Shown piece by piece: positions 9,697-21,842 of a stretch of DNA of 64,000 nucleotides. The notes under the pieces are model-generated. The model was not told the DNA's origin. It worked only from the letters and a program-made list of their open reading frames with translations, and ran no database searches. Both the position numbers and the translations under genes were made by a program. Source of the DNA: Diphasiastrum complanatum (lineage: Eukaryota > Streptophyta > Lycopodiopsida > Lycopodiales > Lycopodiaceae); assembly GCA_029204225.1 (NCBI GenBank), contig CM055107.1, positions 17,606,051 to 17,670,050 of the forward strand, given 5' to 3'. Within the stretch, counting starts at the first letter, position 1, and the number at the start of each line of letters is the position of its first letter.

Positions 9697-10680
9697 GACG
9701 TTAACCAGCAAGTCCATCACGCATAGGGTGATCGGGTGCAAGGTATCGAGTGTGGCCCTCATAAACCATCTTTCGTAGATGTTGTGACGTGCTTGCAAAT
9801 ACTTGTCACAAACGTGGCATGCATTGTAGCCACTAGTTTGGAGCCCTACATTGAGACAAAACAACCAGCTTAATTGTGAGTCTAATGTTCAAATCGAAAG
9901 AAAATTTGTGAATGCACATTAGATTTAATACCATGAATTGAACCAATAGCAAGGATTTCTCACCTAAACATTCCCCATATCCAGGAAAGTCGTGCATCGT
10001 CCACATCAAGATCCCCTTGACTAAAAAATCTCTTTGTGTGCATGGTCTTGATATGTCGCTCAATTAAACTCCTTGCCATAGAATCTTTAGCTCATCTATC
10101 AAGGGATCCATTTACATGTCCATATTTGTTGTCTTGTATTTTTCTTGGATAAGAAGGGCAAGCATTAGGTGACCCTTCTTGATACTTAGCCAAGGGGGGT
10201 GTTGTAATTTACAAGGACAGCCGACCAAGTGGACCATAATGTGGAGCGCAAACCGAATTGGTTCACACCATCCATCACCAACCTCAAATACAAATGACGA
10301 GGCTCATCCCTAAACTCATGCCAAGTAGCATCCACGTGCTTCCATGCTAGACAATCATAGATAGTATCGTCTAATGAACGATTGTTCGAATGCATGTCAT
10401 AAGCTCCGCTTGCAATTACACTTAAAACATATGGAGTATCCTGGATATGATGGGAAAATGTCTTACCACCTTGGTGGCAATCGTCTCTCCTTGTAAATCT
10501 TGCCTATAACGGTGTTCCCCACAATGTGGACACTTGCTTGCCTCCTAAAACTCACCTCTATATTAAATGAAATCGTTGGGACATGTATGTATACTCTTGT
10601 AATCCATGCTGATTGCCGATAATATTTTCTTGGCTTCTTGTCGAGACACCGCCATGGTGTTATTTGGAGGCAACATTTTC
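9697..10680 (-). pseudogene. CACTA (En/Spm) transposase TNP2 relic
   Basis: Minus-strand fragments, in order, match the TNP2 transposase of plant CACTA DNA transposons. From 10,680: MAVSRQEAKKILSAISMDYK, IHTCPND, then (after two stops) SKCPHCGEHRYR and KVVRHFPIISRI. Next come DCLAWKHVDATWHEF, LVMDGVNQFG and STWSAVLVNYN (10,395-10,186), then GILMWTMHDFPGYGECLG (about 10,010-9,957), SGYNACHVC and RKMVYEGHTRYLAPDHPMRD down to about 9,700. A CTCAG acceptor at 10,681 suggests the piece begins at an exon start. Stops and frameshifts throughout show it is dead. Terminal CACTA repeats were not found, so the element's limits are unknown; LTR D meets its downstream end. Confidence 0.82.
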
Positions 10681-10689
10681 CTGAGCAAT

Positions 10690-12360
10690 CAATGACAAAA
10701 TATTTATGTAATTAGTTATAGTTTTTCACAACACATGAAAAAAAAAATGAAATGAGAGTGTCTATAACACACAAGAAGAATGTGAGCTTGCCATTTGCAT
10801 TGGTTCACCTTGACAAGTGACAATGGATCAAACACAAAATTAGAGAGCAATACATGCATGTCATAAACAAATTGAATACAACGAGACGAATACAAGAGCT
10901 TACCTTATAACTAGGCAATAGTGCACATTAAATTTCTTATAAATATTCAATTACTCACATAGATACTTTGACCCGCAATGACAAATTATGGGTTTTGACC
11001 TACTATCAAATTTAGCTTCTTGGTATTATCAACCCATGGAATCTACCCTCGGAGGACAAACCATCACCAACTCACCATTCCTCAAGACCCACCCTAGCTC
11101 AATGGGAGTGAGCCCTTCAACCTTTTGGGCATTGCCCTCCCACGTTTGGGCACTGCCCTCCCACAAAACATTCAGCGATTGAGAAGGCTCACTCAAAGAA
11201 GAGGATTTGAAGAAATATTTTTTCGACCATTCTAGGATGCAGTGGACAATGAAGGGTGGCTATGTGTAGCGCAGACATCCCAAAGGGAGCCAGGAACCAC
11301 GACTTAGCTTCTCAACCTTCAACTCTTGCCGTCCAGACCCACTTGACATACAAGCAGCCAACTCGTCAACAACGATCAGACTTAACCAACTTGAAGTTCA
11401 GAAACCACCATTGAGATCCAACCTGATGCCATGCCAGATCAGGGGTCCCGATGTGGGTGACTTTCCTCCAAGCAAGCCGCCCGACATACATCAAACTTAA
11501 CCAGCTCGAAGCTTTGTTACAAACGAGTAACATCCATTCCAAGCAAGTGGTATAACTTACATCAGACTTAACCAACTGAAAGCTTCGTCACGAGTGCTGG
11601 AAGCCAACCTAGCGCCACGCCAGACTGGACAACGATAAACAGGTAACTTCCACCCAAGCAAGCCATCCAACTCAGCCGACAGGTTAGAGCTGGTTCCCCA
11701 AGAGCTTAACCCATTCACGTTCATGCAAGGAACACTCAGAACCACAAGCCGCGACAGATATGGAGACAACCAGTTCCTGGACCAAATGGTCCCGATAGCA
11801 TACCACTAGCGCCACGGACCGAATGGTCCTGATGGCATACCACTGGCGTCCCGAGATACAACCCTCAGTTGCGTGCCAGATTAAAAAGTTTGAAGCGGCC
11901 TTACAACTGGCGCTTTTACCGAACATTGAAACCCAGAAGGTAATCAGAGTCAGTTTGAAAAAAATCCCACTTTATTGATAAATCTGAGAAGGTTAAATTT
12001 CAAGTGTGTGATCGGCCCTAGTCTTCGGAGCGCTGGCATGCCAAGGCAGGCGCCAGCACAACATTCCAGCAAGGGAGGCTAAGACTTGGCTGGAGCTCGC
12101 CCTGAGTCGCAACTCGCACTCCCCCATAGTATTGGTGGGATTTGCCACCTCCCCTCATACCAAGTACTCTACCCAGGTTGGTAAAGCACGTTTTCTCTCT
12201 CTGGAAAGTCATTTTCTCTCTCTAGAATTTATCGATCCCCAGGCTTCCTTTAATCATGTCTAGATCGTGTGAGGTGATTGCACATCGATCTCAGCTCTAT
12301 GGACTTTGCTAGAACCAATCAAAGATTTTAAGCCATAGGAACTTGGCGCCGGCTAGATTC
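10690..12360. other. No gene recognised; degenerate short repeats
   Basis: No coding sequence with a recognisable family is seen. A 21-bp unit (GGGCAYTGCCCTCCCAC core) occurs twice at about 11,125-11,165. Between 11,370 and 11,600 a diverged unit containing CAGACTTAACCAACTTGAAG recurs at about 11,377, 11,489 and 11,560. The composition is less AT-rich than the surroundings. It may be old repeat DNA. Confidence 0.4.
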
Positions 12361-12460
12361 TGGTCACAGTGGCACCGGGAGCAGCAGTGGCGCTGCTGGC
12401 GCCGGGAGCAATGCTGGCACCAGTGGCGCCGAAAGTAAAGCTTGTAAAGGTAGCTTTACA
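12360..12460. repeat. GC-rich minisatellite and small hairpin
   Basis: Imperfect repeats of CTGGCGCCGGGAGCA and TGGCRCCAGTGGCGCC between 12,362 and 12,431, followed by an 8-bp perfect inverted repeat (GTAAAGCT at 12,435-12,442, AGCTTTAC at 12,452-12,459, 9-base loop). No function can be assigned. Confidence 0.5.
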
Positions 12461-13032
12461 ACATCCACCCCACTTTTATAAAATCTGATGTCCTCATCAG
12501 ATGGCAGATTAAAGTAAATGTGTCTCCCAATTAAAACTAACTATACATTTAAGCTTACTGGCCACTGTTTATCAACATGGTAATTGGCACACCACAAGTC
12601 GAAGGCTCAGCCCCTTGTATTGAAAAATTACATAACTTGAAATTATCACTTTGTCTGGGAAAAGCGTAGATTTTATATCACTTACGTAAAATCCAAGAAC
12701 CTTATTGACTCGTGACAGAGGCCTTTATGTGAAATATTCGCCCCTGTCGCTTCTAACTTTTGACTTTGGAACTCCTTTGAGCTCCTGATTTGTCCTTTTG
12801 ATGCACTTTGTGTTGAGCTCCTTGAGCTCCAGATTTGATTAGTTCCGCACAAGTATTAGAGCTCCCTGAGCCAAAGGATTTATCATTTATTGTCCACTTT
12901 ATGGTCCACTCCGTGCCTTGATGCTTTTGCACCTTGATTTCTCTCCTTGTCCCGGATCTTAATACTTTTTCTTTTTGGCTCTTTAAGGTAGGCAAAGATT
13001 GAGTACTCTGCAACACACCTCTCACTTAGCTT

Positions 13033-13420
13033 GAAGTAGCTGTCTTTGAATCAGCCCAAATGTAACCATTGACCTCGTGGAGAGCCAGGGGGTCGCACCA
13101 GTTTGATCCGCATACGAACTATCTCTTCACGTTCGTTCGAAGCACCATGTCCGTCCTCGCACAAAACTTGACTTTCACAATTTCATCACTGGTCAGTTGC
13201 CTCACAGTCAAAACAAGAAGTGTCCATCTAGCTTGGCTTCAAGTAGCTCTCTTTGAATCAGACACATGCACCCAAAGTTTGCACTAGTCCGATTTCAATA
13301 CGAACTATCCCTTAGCGTCCGTTCGAAGTACCAAGTCTCTCGTGCAAGACTCAACTTTCACAGTTCCTTTGTTGATCAGTTGCTTTACACGTAACACAAG
13401 TCAACGTACTCATTATGTCT
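13033..13420. repeat. Imperfect tandem duplication, period 207 bp
   Basis: GAAGTAGCTGTCTTTGAATC at 13,033 recurs as CAAGTAGCTCTCTTTGAATC at 13,240. The following blocks also recur in order: YRYACGAACTATC, CGTTCGAAGYACCA, CTYGACTTTCACA, TCAGTTGC. Several substitutions separate the two copies, so the duplication is old. No reading frame is conserved. Confidence 0.75.
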
Positions 13421-15690
13421 CCTCATCATTGTTGGTCCAGAGAAAGCCTATAACAAGCTTTTCTTTCCACAACAAAAAACTGGTCAACTTATTAGGTCCA
13501 AAGTTCGTCAGTCTCCTCGTGTGAGTATGGCTAGGTCACCTTGAATTTGCTCCCGTTTTGATCAACTTTCCTTCAAAATTTGCCCCAAGAGAGAGGTGTG
13601 TGTGATAGTTCCCCTCCACTTATAAAATCAGCTGACTGGACTTAGAGTAGAGTTCTCAGACAAAAAGCATTTCCAACACTTTGCTTCCCATCCACTAGGA
13701 TTATGGCTTAATCCAACTTGTTGCCAATCTCTGAAGAGGATCCTAGTCTTTTCCCCTTTGAGGAAAAACCCAATTGATATTGGATATCACCCATGCTCAT
13801 TGAATTTCAGTTCCAAAGGTAGCCATTTTCAAGTTCTTTGGAACAAGAATTCAAGACAACGTGCAAAACCAAAACTGGTATGCCCACCGAGAATGGTGAA
13901 AATCTAGCCTCACGGTTTAGTGAGATCAAGTTCAAAATATAAAAGAAATGTTAACATGAAATTTTGGAATCTAATCCATTGTTTGAACAAAAATAAACAC
14001 CTAGGAATGCAGGGAAATATTAGTCTTCGAGTTCTGAGCATAATTGAAATTCATTCATGTAAACACGTGATATGTCCTCATAGTGTGAATGAGGATCGAG
14101 TAATCAGTCAATCTTAGTGAAGCCATAGATAGTAGTAATGGCAACAACGTAGTGGAATTATTTTCTACAAAGCATTGTATACTGTAGTCTTCAAAATAAC
14201 ATATATCTCAATGTCTTTGCAAAGGATTGAATGCAATTGTTCTTAAGATTTAATTGGTTTCCATACAATACAATTGTATAGTTGAATTTTATTTGAATGC
14301 TCGCATACTCCAAATTCTTATGAGCATTGAAATCCAAGCTTTAGATGATGTTACTCCCCTCATCGTTGTGGATTTGAATGGCTGAAAATAAGAAATTTGA
14401 TTTGCTCATAAGGATATCTTGCTGAGTAAAGTTTTGATCTTGAGATGTTCCCTTTACTTCTCAGAAGCTGGGTCTTTCAAAGGGAAAGAAGTCAAATAAG
14501 TCTCAAAGATAATATATCCTCATCATCTCCTTCTTTTTAAATCTAAAGCAATTTGCTGAGAAGATAAGCTCGTATTTTGAGCCAACAAAATAATATATTG
14601 CAACCTCCTAGTTGTTTTTTCATATTTTGGTCATGGTGAGAGCCAGCAATACCTACGTTTCGTACATTTGGATGTACTTTTAAAGGAGTGTTTCCCAAGA
14701 AAATTTTGTACGTAAAGAACAACCTTTTATACACTTCTTGAAGGCAGATGCAAGATACACAGGTGTTATTAGAGCAGATAGTTTATTCGCATGCATTGGC
14801 AGCCCAGTTTTTAGTGTTGGTGGTTTGTGTGAGGTTGTAGTCTGCAATTTCTTGAGATTTTATCACGTGAAATAATTTTGGTGAGCTTTTTTTTTTCCCA
14901 AATCTCAAGAAGTTAATATGCTATGGTGGAGAGATTCTTGAACAAAAGATCTCTAAAGCCAAATTTCATGAAGAACCAACAGTCTATTATTTCAAACAAA
15001 TACCAACTTATTTTTGCACTGTTAGATGCTGAATGCTTCAAAGCACTTTTGCTTTTTTCCATTTGCCATATTGTTCAAAGATGTTGGCCATAACTATATT
15101 TATAAAGTCCAGGAAACAACATATGAACTTAATGTTGTTGGAGCTTGAGATGCTCTATGGTAAAATCAGCTGCCAAAATATACAGCTAACATTTTTATGA
15201 TATGCACCAAATATACAGCTCAAATAAATAACAATGATTGAGAATAGAAAGACAGTTCCAAGCTCAAAAAAAAAGGTAAACCTGAAATAATTAGAAGGTG
15301 AACTTAAAATAAGCTAAAAAAATATGAATATTTACTTGTTACAGTAGCTCCAAAGTATTTGCCAGCATCAAGCTCCCATAGAATCATCCATGAACCCACT
15401 TTTCCATCAGAGTTCTGCCACTAATGAGAAGAACCAATCCACCACCGCTCAAAGTTGAGGAATATGGCAGCAAAACGTGGGCATAAAGGAGGCTATAATT
15501 CAAAGGATGTATATAGCTTGACCAGAGCTGCAAACTCATACAGGCTCAGGAGCTGAGAGGATGCTACGGAGGATCACACCACAACAACAATGAGTGAGCA
15601 TTGAAGAGGAGCGAATGAGTAGCGAGAGGAGCAGTGACAGTGATGAGCAATGAGCAACGAAATAGCAGTAGCACTTCAGTGAAGAGGAGG
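13421..15690. other. Non-coding, nothing recognised
   Basis: AT-rich DNA with no open frame of recognisable family, no LTR ends and no RNA gene that I can see. Short open frames here have no family features. Confidence 0.4.
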
Positions 15691-16050
15691 CCGGGTGCAG
15701 CAGTTGGTAGTTGATGGATGCTGTATTTGGCCCGCCTCCGCCTTCCAGCCCCCTCCAGACCCGTGGCCTGCACTCCACGTCCAAAACTTGCCCCGATCAG
15801 CCCATTCTGGCCCCACACACACGTGCCAGCTTCCCATTGGCGCGGGGGTTACAGTGGGCAACGTGCCAGTAAGCTTCTTCGATGGCGGTGCGAGGAAGAT
15901 CGAAGGAGACTGGCGAGAAATGGCGATGGTGGTGCGTGTGCATGAATTGCTCCTAATGCGCCATCGCCAGCAGCCAAAAGAAGAGAGATAGAGAGAATGT
16001 ACGCTGTGATGGACAAAATGTGAATCCGACAATGTGATTGGTGATAAATG
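15690..16050. other. GC-rich island without a recognisable product
   Basis: About 15,690-15,960 is clearly richer in GC than its surroundings and is open in several frames on both strands, as expected of high GC alone. None of the translations shows a domain. It could be the promoter or 5' region of a gene I cannot see, or an old insertion. Confidence 0.3.
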
Positions 16051-16305
16051 TGTAGGGTTTTTAACAATGTTTGGCCAGCCGTGTTACAGACCAGCATGTT
16101 GCATCTTTCTACTTTGAAAAATCAACTAGAGAGTAACAGCTGGTGCCCTATCAACAGCGCTGCATGCAAAGCGGTGATGTGTTCAGAAAACGTGGGAGCT
16201 GGGAGAATTTCTTTCACAAGTTTTCTACAGCGGGCTGGGGATCAGCGCACTGTGTAATTTAGGAATTTTTGTCTGTGTATGCAAAAAGTCCAGAGAATGT
16301 CAGTT

Positions 16306-16424
<119 letters not shown>

Positions 16425-16429
16425 ATATA

Positions 16430-18430
16430 TACCATGCTGTCAAGGGAGGAGCACAAATTACCTGACCTGCCCTAATACTACATGTGTATGTATAGGGAGG
16501 AGGCCCAACACTTAACTATGGATCAAAGCCGACATCATGATTTCTAGCTCTCTGGGGGTTTTCTCCATCTTAGCATTTGTGAAGGGAAAAAACATATAAG
16601 TGACTTGTTGTGGTCGATTAGAAAGAGCCTGATTATAGGCCATAGCAGAGCCTCACAAAAAAGTTTCATCTAAGTCATTCATCTACAACTGCTATGTCAT
16701 GTATCTTTCATTCCTTTGTAGTAGGTTTCGTTGCTTTCACGGCTCAGCGTGCTACCACTGGTAGCCAACCTCCTCCTGAAGGATATCTAATACGTATCTT
16801 GGAGGTACTTGTGCGTTTGAGCTTGGCGCCCTCATAGCCACACATTTATTTTTTTTCTTGGCTACCCGGAGCACCACGTCGTTGGGGAGCCAAAAACATA
16901 ATCCCATAAGCAAATCTTAGCTCTATCTAGTGGTCAATAAAACTGAGAACTGGAAATTATCTCCTGTGTGTGTGGATGCCCAGGAAAGTGGCATCAATGC
17001 CCAATCGGTGCTGCTAAAAAATATAGCATTGATGTCGTGGAAAAATATGGCACCAATGCCTTCATCAATGCCGCGAGAAATATGGCATTGATGCCTCACC
17101 AATGTCTCTAGAAAATATGGCGTCGTGGAGGATTCAATAACGAGATTTTATGTGGCTCTAGAGATTGAGGAGTCTGAGGAAGAGCAAATTCTGCCCACAT
17201 GAAAAATCTATTCATATCAGCATCATCTTGGTTTGCCTTTGGTCTACACACATCTATTGGTCTGGCCATGTTTGTTGCATGTTCGAGTGAGACATTGATC
17301 TAAGTTTTCATTCAAGAAAGGTGCCAGAAAAATGTCACGTCTTTTTCTACTTTTTAAAAAGTTTTCGTTGTCACTCACTCTATTACTAAAGCATTACTCC
17401 CTTAAAAAATGACGAGGAATCAGTGTTCTAATCTAAGGTAGAGAACCTTGGGCGCGGACGCGCTTCTGGGCACATGCATCCACGCCCGACGGGTGCGTCC
17501 GAGGGTGGGCACGTCCGGAGTGGGCAAACAATTTTTTTATAAAAAAATAATTAGTGTATTTTTTGTTTAAAAAAAAAACATGGACACGCCCAAACTTGCG
17601 CCCAGGCACCGAACGCGGGCACAAAAATGGCCAAAAGCCCCGTACATGCATCTCTGGTTCTAATTAAACAATGTCTTGATAATCCCATCTTGTGAAAAAC
17701 TCATGTTCTTGATTATGGCAAATTATTCTCCGGAAGTAAAGCTACAAGTGTTCTTTAATTGGCAGCTTCAATGTTGTACTCCCATGGAAAAATTCAAATA
17801 AATCTAGGAATTTTTATTTATTGTTGTCAAAATAACTACAACATCACAAATATTTTCTCCAGCTTCAATAGATCTTACACAACTTACAAGTCTTAAATTG
17901 AAAGAAACTATCTTATCCCAATTTTTAATAAAGGGCTTAACATCCACATTGCAAAATTATAAGAGTATAGAACGAACTTTGACGGACTATGACATGTCCA
18001 AAAACAATACAAGATCATATTTTGTAATTTATAGATGAAGGTGCTCATTTTAAATGCAACCGCAAAATAGTGAAAACACTTAAATAAGTTTATAGAAACT
18101 CATTGAAATTCATTTGAAATGTGTATTAACATTGTAAAGAAAACACACATATACGTGCCAATCTCTCATTGATTCAAAAAAAAAAAGCGTTCAGGAATAT
18201 CATATTGCAGCAAAGTAAACTTTGATCGAATGTGATTCGGGGTCCAATCTTCCTCCACCTCAATTGTTGTAATAGTAGAATCATTTTGCTTCAATTGGAT
18301 TTCACTTATTGTTTTCTCTCAAACTTTCAAATCTTGTTGCCATTTCTCTGTACATCACAGCTTCTCTCCAAACGAACTTCTTGTTGACGAATTCCATGTT
18401 TAAGATGTCAAAATCTATAAGCTGCCCCAG
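16430..18430. other. Non-coding with short repeats and a GC-rich patch
   Basis: No gene recognised. At about 16,985-17,125 a degenerate unit of the form AAATATGGCAYYRATGCC is repeated four or five times. At 17,440-17,650 two GC-rich arms (GGGCGCGGACGCG and, on the other side, GCGCCCAGGCACCGAACGCG) flank an AT core with poly-T/poly-A (17,530-17,578); this might be a small non-autonomous DNA element, but I could not define terminal repeats. Confidence 0.35.
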
Positions 18431-18437
18431 TTGTATG

Positions 18438-19286
18438 TCAAACCACGGGTGCTGCAGTTACAAACTCCTTCCAGTGAGGATTTTTTGATAGAAAAGAACC
18501 CTGCATGGAAACAAAATATCTGGTAAAAATTGTTTCCCAGCATGAAATTTTCATTATTTCGCAATGATGGCAGGAACATTAAGAAACAAAGTTCTCCCGA
18601 TGGGCCAGATCTGAAGACTCACAGCAAATTGAGAGTGAAACCAAATCTGTCTATTAACTCAAAGCAATTTGAGATTGAAACTAAATCTGTCTATGTTTTC
18701 ACATTAATCTACAACCATAATTGATCTGCATATCTATATCATATTTCTATCAAGTTGGCTTTTCTCTGAAGTTAGAATGCTCAATCCAGCACACTTGGCA
18801 TGCGGTAGAAATTACTTGGGCGTTATAGTTTAAATTGCAGGTGGGGAAAGGAAGGAAGATTAATTAAGTATGCCGAGGATAATGGCAGGACTCCTAGCAG
18901 ATCAATATCTCAACAAACAACCTCGAAGGACAGCTCTTTCTCAAAGGAACCCATGTAAGATCATTTTAGTGGAGGACAATCTCTAGCTCCTGTTAACAAA
19001 CAACCACAGAGCGAGAAACAGGCTGTACCGAGATGAAGGAGCATGTTGGAATGACCGTCAATCCCTGCTCTTTTGCATAGCTGAAGGCGGCCTCCGCAAG
19101 CTTGGGCGCAATGCCCAACCCACGCTTGGTGGGCGGCACGAAGGTAGATTTAAGATCTAGCGCTCCTTTGCCTTCCTGCTCGCCATCCTTCAATTCATAC
19201 TGTATGTAAGCCTCTCCATCTTTGGTCTGAAACCTCGAGCTCAGAGGCTCAAACACGATCTCGTTAGCATCCTCAGCCGCTGCCAT
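18438..19286 (-). CDS. Small GNAT-type (YjdJ-like) N-acetyltransferase, two exons
   Basis: Predicted 106-residue protein. Exon 1 is 19,286-19,029 and exon 2 is 18,500-18,438 (stop TGA), with a 528-bp phase-0 intron that has a consensus donor (TCG|GTACAG) and acceptor (ATGCAG|GG). The sequence matches the small single-domain plant acetyltransferases related to GNATs: a central strand and helix with FVPPTKRGLGIAPKLAEAAF (the R-G-x-G-x-A-xx-L acetyl-CoA loop), then VIPTCSFIS and, across the splice, the typical end FLSKNPHWKEF. Such proteins lack an obvious signal and are thought to act in cytosol or nucleus on an unknown acceptor. The start is Met at 19,286 (AGCATGGCA context); an upstream in-frame ATG at 19,298 would add four residues. 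A CT/GA tract lies in the 5' UTR and a TATA box about 90 bases upstream. It looks intact. Confidence 0.85.
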
Positions 19287-19299
19287 GCTTTCAATCAAT

Positions 19300-19302
<3 letters not shown>

Positions 19303-19344
<42 letters not shown>
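19303..19344. repeat. (CT)n tract in the 5' UTR of the acetyltransferase gene
   Basis: 42 bases of CT (GA on the coding strand) starting 17 bases upstream of the start codon. GA/CT tracts are common in plant 5' leaders. It should vary in length between individuals. Confidence 0.95.
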
Positions 19345-19346
<2 letters not shown>

Positions 19347-19371
19347 GGTGAGAAATGTGAGGGATCGTGGT

Positions 19372-19380
19372 TATATAAGA
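19372..19380 (-). promoter_or_regulatory. TATA box of the acetyltransferase gene
   Basis: Minus-strand CTTATATAA lies about 90 bases upstream of the start codon and about 30 bases upstream of the edge of the CT tract, which fits a transcription start near 19,345. Confidence 0.6.
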
Positions 19381-19399
19381 AGCTGGTTGCTTGCTATAT

Positions 19400-20600
19400 T
19401 CCATGATAAGACAAATTAGAGAATAGCTAGAAAGGACGTGCCCAGTTGACTCGACGGGAATTTTTCCTCCAAAAATAACGTTTGATGAGGGATAGGAACA
19501 ACTTCTCTTGGGCCCTTCTCTTGCCCATGGTTTTCTATGTAAGGGATCTAGGTCATTTGGGTCCCCATGAGATCCCATGAGATCCCTCTAGTCTCTGATG
19601 ATCCTGTCACAAGGATCTAGATCAGCTAGTCCCCATGAGATCGCTCTCATGATCATCTGTAGGATTTTGTGAAGCGGAAATTTGTATTGTCCTAGAGGGT
19701 TTTGTGCCCGCCCTTCAATGGCCGACAATACCCACCTCCACATTTTCTCTCAGTTATCAACTGGATAAGAGCGCGGAGCATTGCTTCACCCTATGCGCCT
19801 TATGGATTGCAGTTTGAGTCTAACATCTACCTTCATTTTGGTGGTTTTGGTACAGGGGAAGGCACCCGTCCGAGGGCCTTCCCCATTGTTAGGCACTCGA
19901 GGGCACCTGACAAGGGGGAAGGCCTGAGGAACATATATTATAATTATTTGTTAAGTTGGAAAAATTCATGCTTGCCATTTATAGTAAACACACTTTGCAA
20001 ATGTGTAAGGCACATTTGTCGCTTAATATTTATACTAAGTGCACCTTAAGGTTCATTCAATGAAGTTTAATTTTAGACAATCACAATTGTGCCATTTAAG
20101 TGTTGTTGGAAATTTTTGAGTAGTGCTTAATGTCTCAACTAACTTGTCAATAGCTCTATCAATGTTTCAAGATTTGCTTCGTTTCTCAATTATTAGTGTT
20201 TCAGGATTTAGATTATCAACTACTGGAATTTCCAAACACTAGTTTTGGGTTTTTCTATTGTGTAATTAAATTATGAACGACTACCAACGACGACGCTTGT
20301 GCAAAATGCTTTAATATTGGTGATGCATTCAATCCTATCTATTGTAGAAATGGATAGTCAAATCCATACCCACTTCACCCCCGAGCTATGGTGATTGAAT
20401 GGAAGAGAGGAGAGGATCTAGACTCTTGAAAACAAGAATTTGGAATGAGAAGTAGGGTGAGATCCACCAGGTTAAATAATCTCCAAAAGATAGAGAATAT
20501 TCTCTCTAGGAGGCCTCCAATTCTATCAAAAGCAATTGATCTCCTATTCTTGCATATTAGCAGTCAAACACCATGCAAGTGATCCATAAGTCCAATTATA
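19400..20600. other. Non-coding; one GC-rich hairpin
   Basis: No gene recognised. GGGGAAGGC (19,855-19,863) and GCCTTCCCC (19,876-19,884) form a perfect 9-bp stem with a 12-base loop, and a further GGGGGAAGGCC follows near 19,914. AGATCC/GATCTAG words are repeated at 19,545-19,640. Not assignable. Confidence 0.4.
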
Positions 20601-20639
20601 GGTCTGGGCCCTCATAGAATTATTAATTACATTACCGGC

Positions 20640-21290
20640 CAAGCCTGAATGGCGTGGTGTAACTAACAACCTTATACAATGGAGTATCGGCTATTCTGAA
20701 TCCCACATATTGGACTTGGACATAAAATTCTTTCCCCCTTAAACTACTTTTGTCCTTAGAAGTGAAAACTAGAAAAGATCATCTTTATGCTTTAACTTTT
20801 TCCCATGAATTAGCATCCTCAATCTGAGCCATCTACCTAATCAAGCACTCAAAGATAGAACGATTCCTCAATTGTTTATTTGTGATTATGTGTACTCTTT
20901 CTAAAGGTACATTGAGCAATAAGTCCTCCAAATGGGTAAAATGTTCAACACATTCAACTGTCATCATTATATAAACTAAGTTTTAAGTAAATTACATGAA
21001 ACACAGGATGAGTAGTCAAGTTATCTTGAAGATCAAGTGCAAAAGCTAACAAACCAATCCTTCAACTTTCACATTTACCCAAAAAATCATTATGACTTCA
21101 AAGATCAAAATGGAACAATTTCCTGATTGTCTATCTCTACTTTGAAGTACCATATCTACTTTTAGAAGTACACTAAGCAATAAATTTTCCTATTGGGTCT
21201 GATTCTCTCCAATCTAGTAATATCACCTTCATGTAAACTCAATTTACATGTACCGATGTTGAAGTCTTGTCGGGATGAGTGTAGTTAAAG
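20640..21290 (-). pseudogene. Gypsy relic: LTR edge and duplicated chromodomain region
   Basis: Minus-strand text aligns with the end of gypsy element G. At 21,030-20,750 it reads THPVFHV, HLEDLLLNVPLERV, NKQLRNRSIFECLIR and EDANSWEKV, matching the integrase C-terminus and chromodomain of G. A polypurine tract (about 20,736-20,750) and an LTR edge (TTATGTCC ... GTTAGTTACACCACGCCAT) follow down to about 20,640. A second, more decayed copy of the same region (SLHEGDITRLERI and following) lies just upstream at 21,260-21,110, so part of the 3' end is tandemly duplicated. Stops and frameshifts are frequent. Confidence 0.75.
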
Positions 21291-21309
21291 AAATCCTTCC
21301 AAGATGAGA

Positions 21310-21842
21310 ATTTGCTATCTCTCTCTATCATTTGTCTAACACGCACATCACACACCTTGGTTGGTTTCTCATCTTCTTTACAATCATTTTATCCTTAATA
21401 CAAGTGTTGAAAGAAAAAACATGTTAGAAAAAAGAACACACACCTTCTCTTGTTGCTTGCAAGCTCAATTATGTTTCGCGCTCTTCTCTTTTCTCATCCT
21501 AATTCACCTCCGAAGATCCACATGTGTAACTGCATGCATGAATGTTGCATGTACTGCATGTCAACTCATAAAATTGCCTAGACATGTGTAGATCACAGAA
21601 ACCACTTTGCATGTTGCATGCACTGATTGCATGTGGCTTGCACGCATACAGTATAATATTGCATGCTATCTAAACATCTGCATGTCACCAAAATTGAATC
21701 TACCTAACTCAAATCGACCTATACGAGAAGGTTATGTGCTCAATTCACATACCTATTATGTACAACATGAATCACAATGGAAATAACCATGGACATGGCC
21801 CCAAACTCGAGATAGGAAGATAGTATTTGAATAATCTTCACA
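21310..21842 (-). repeat. 3' LTR of copia element E (far end uncertain)
   Basis: Starts on the minus strand with TGTGAAGATTATTC at 21,842, directly after the polypurine tract of E (AATTCTAAGGAGGAG). It runs to at most the gypsy relic near 21,300. Within it, 21,530-21,690 contains many GCATG words (for example TGCATGCATGAATGTTGCATG), a cluster of RY-type motifs. Confidence 0.6.

Noticed and set aside
15676-16032. 118-codon minus-strand frame
   Set aside because: GC-rich DNA is open in several frames here; no domain, codon bias or splice structure supports any of them.
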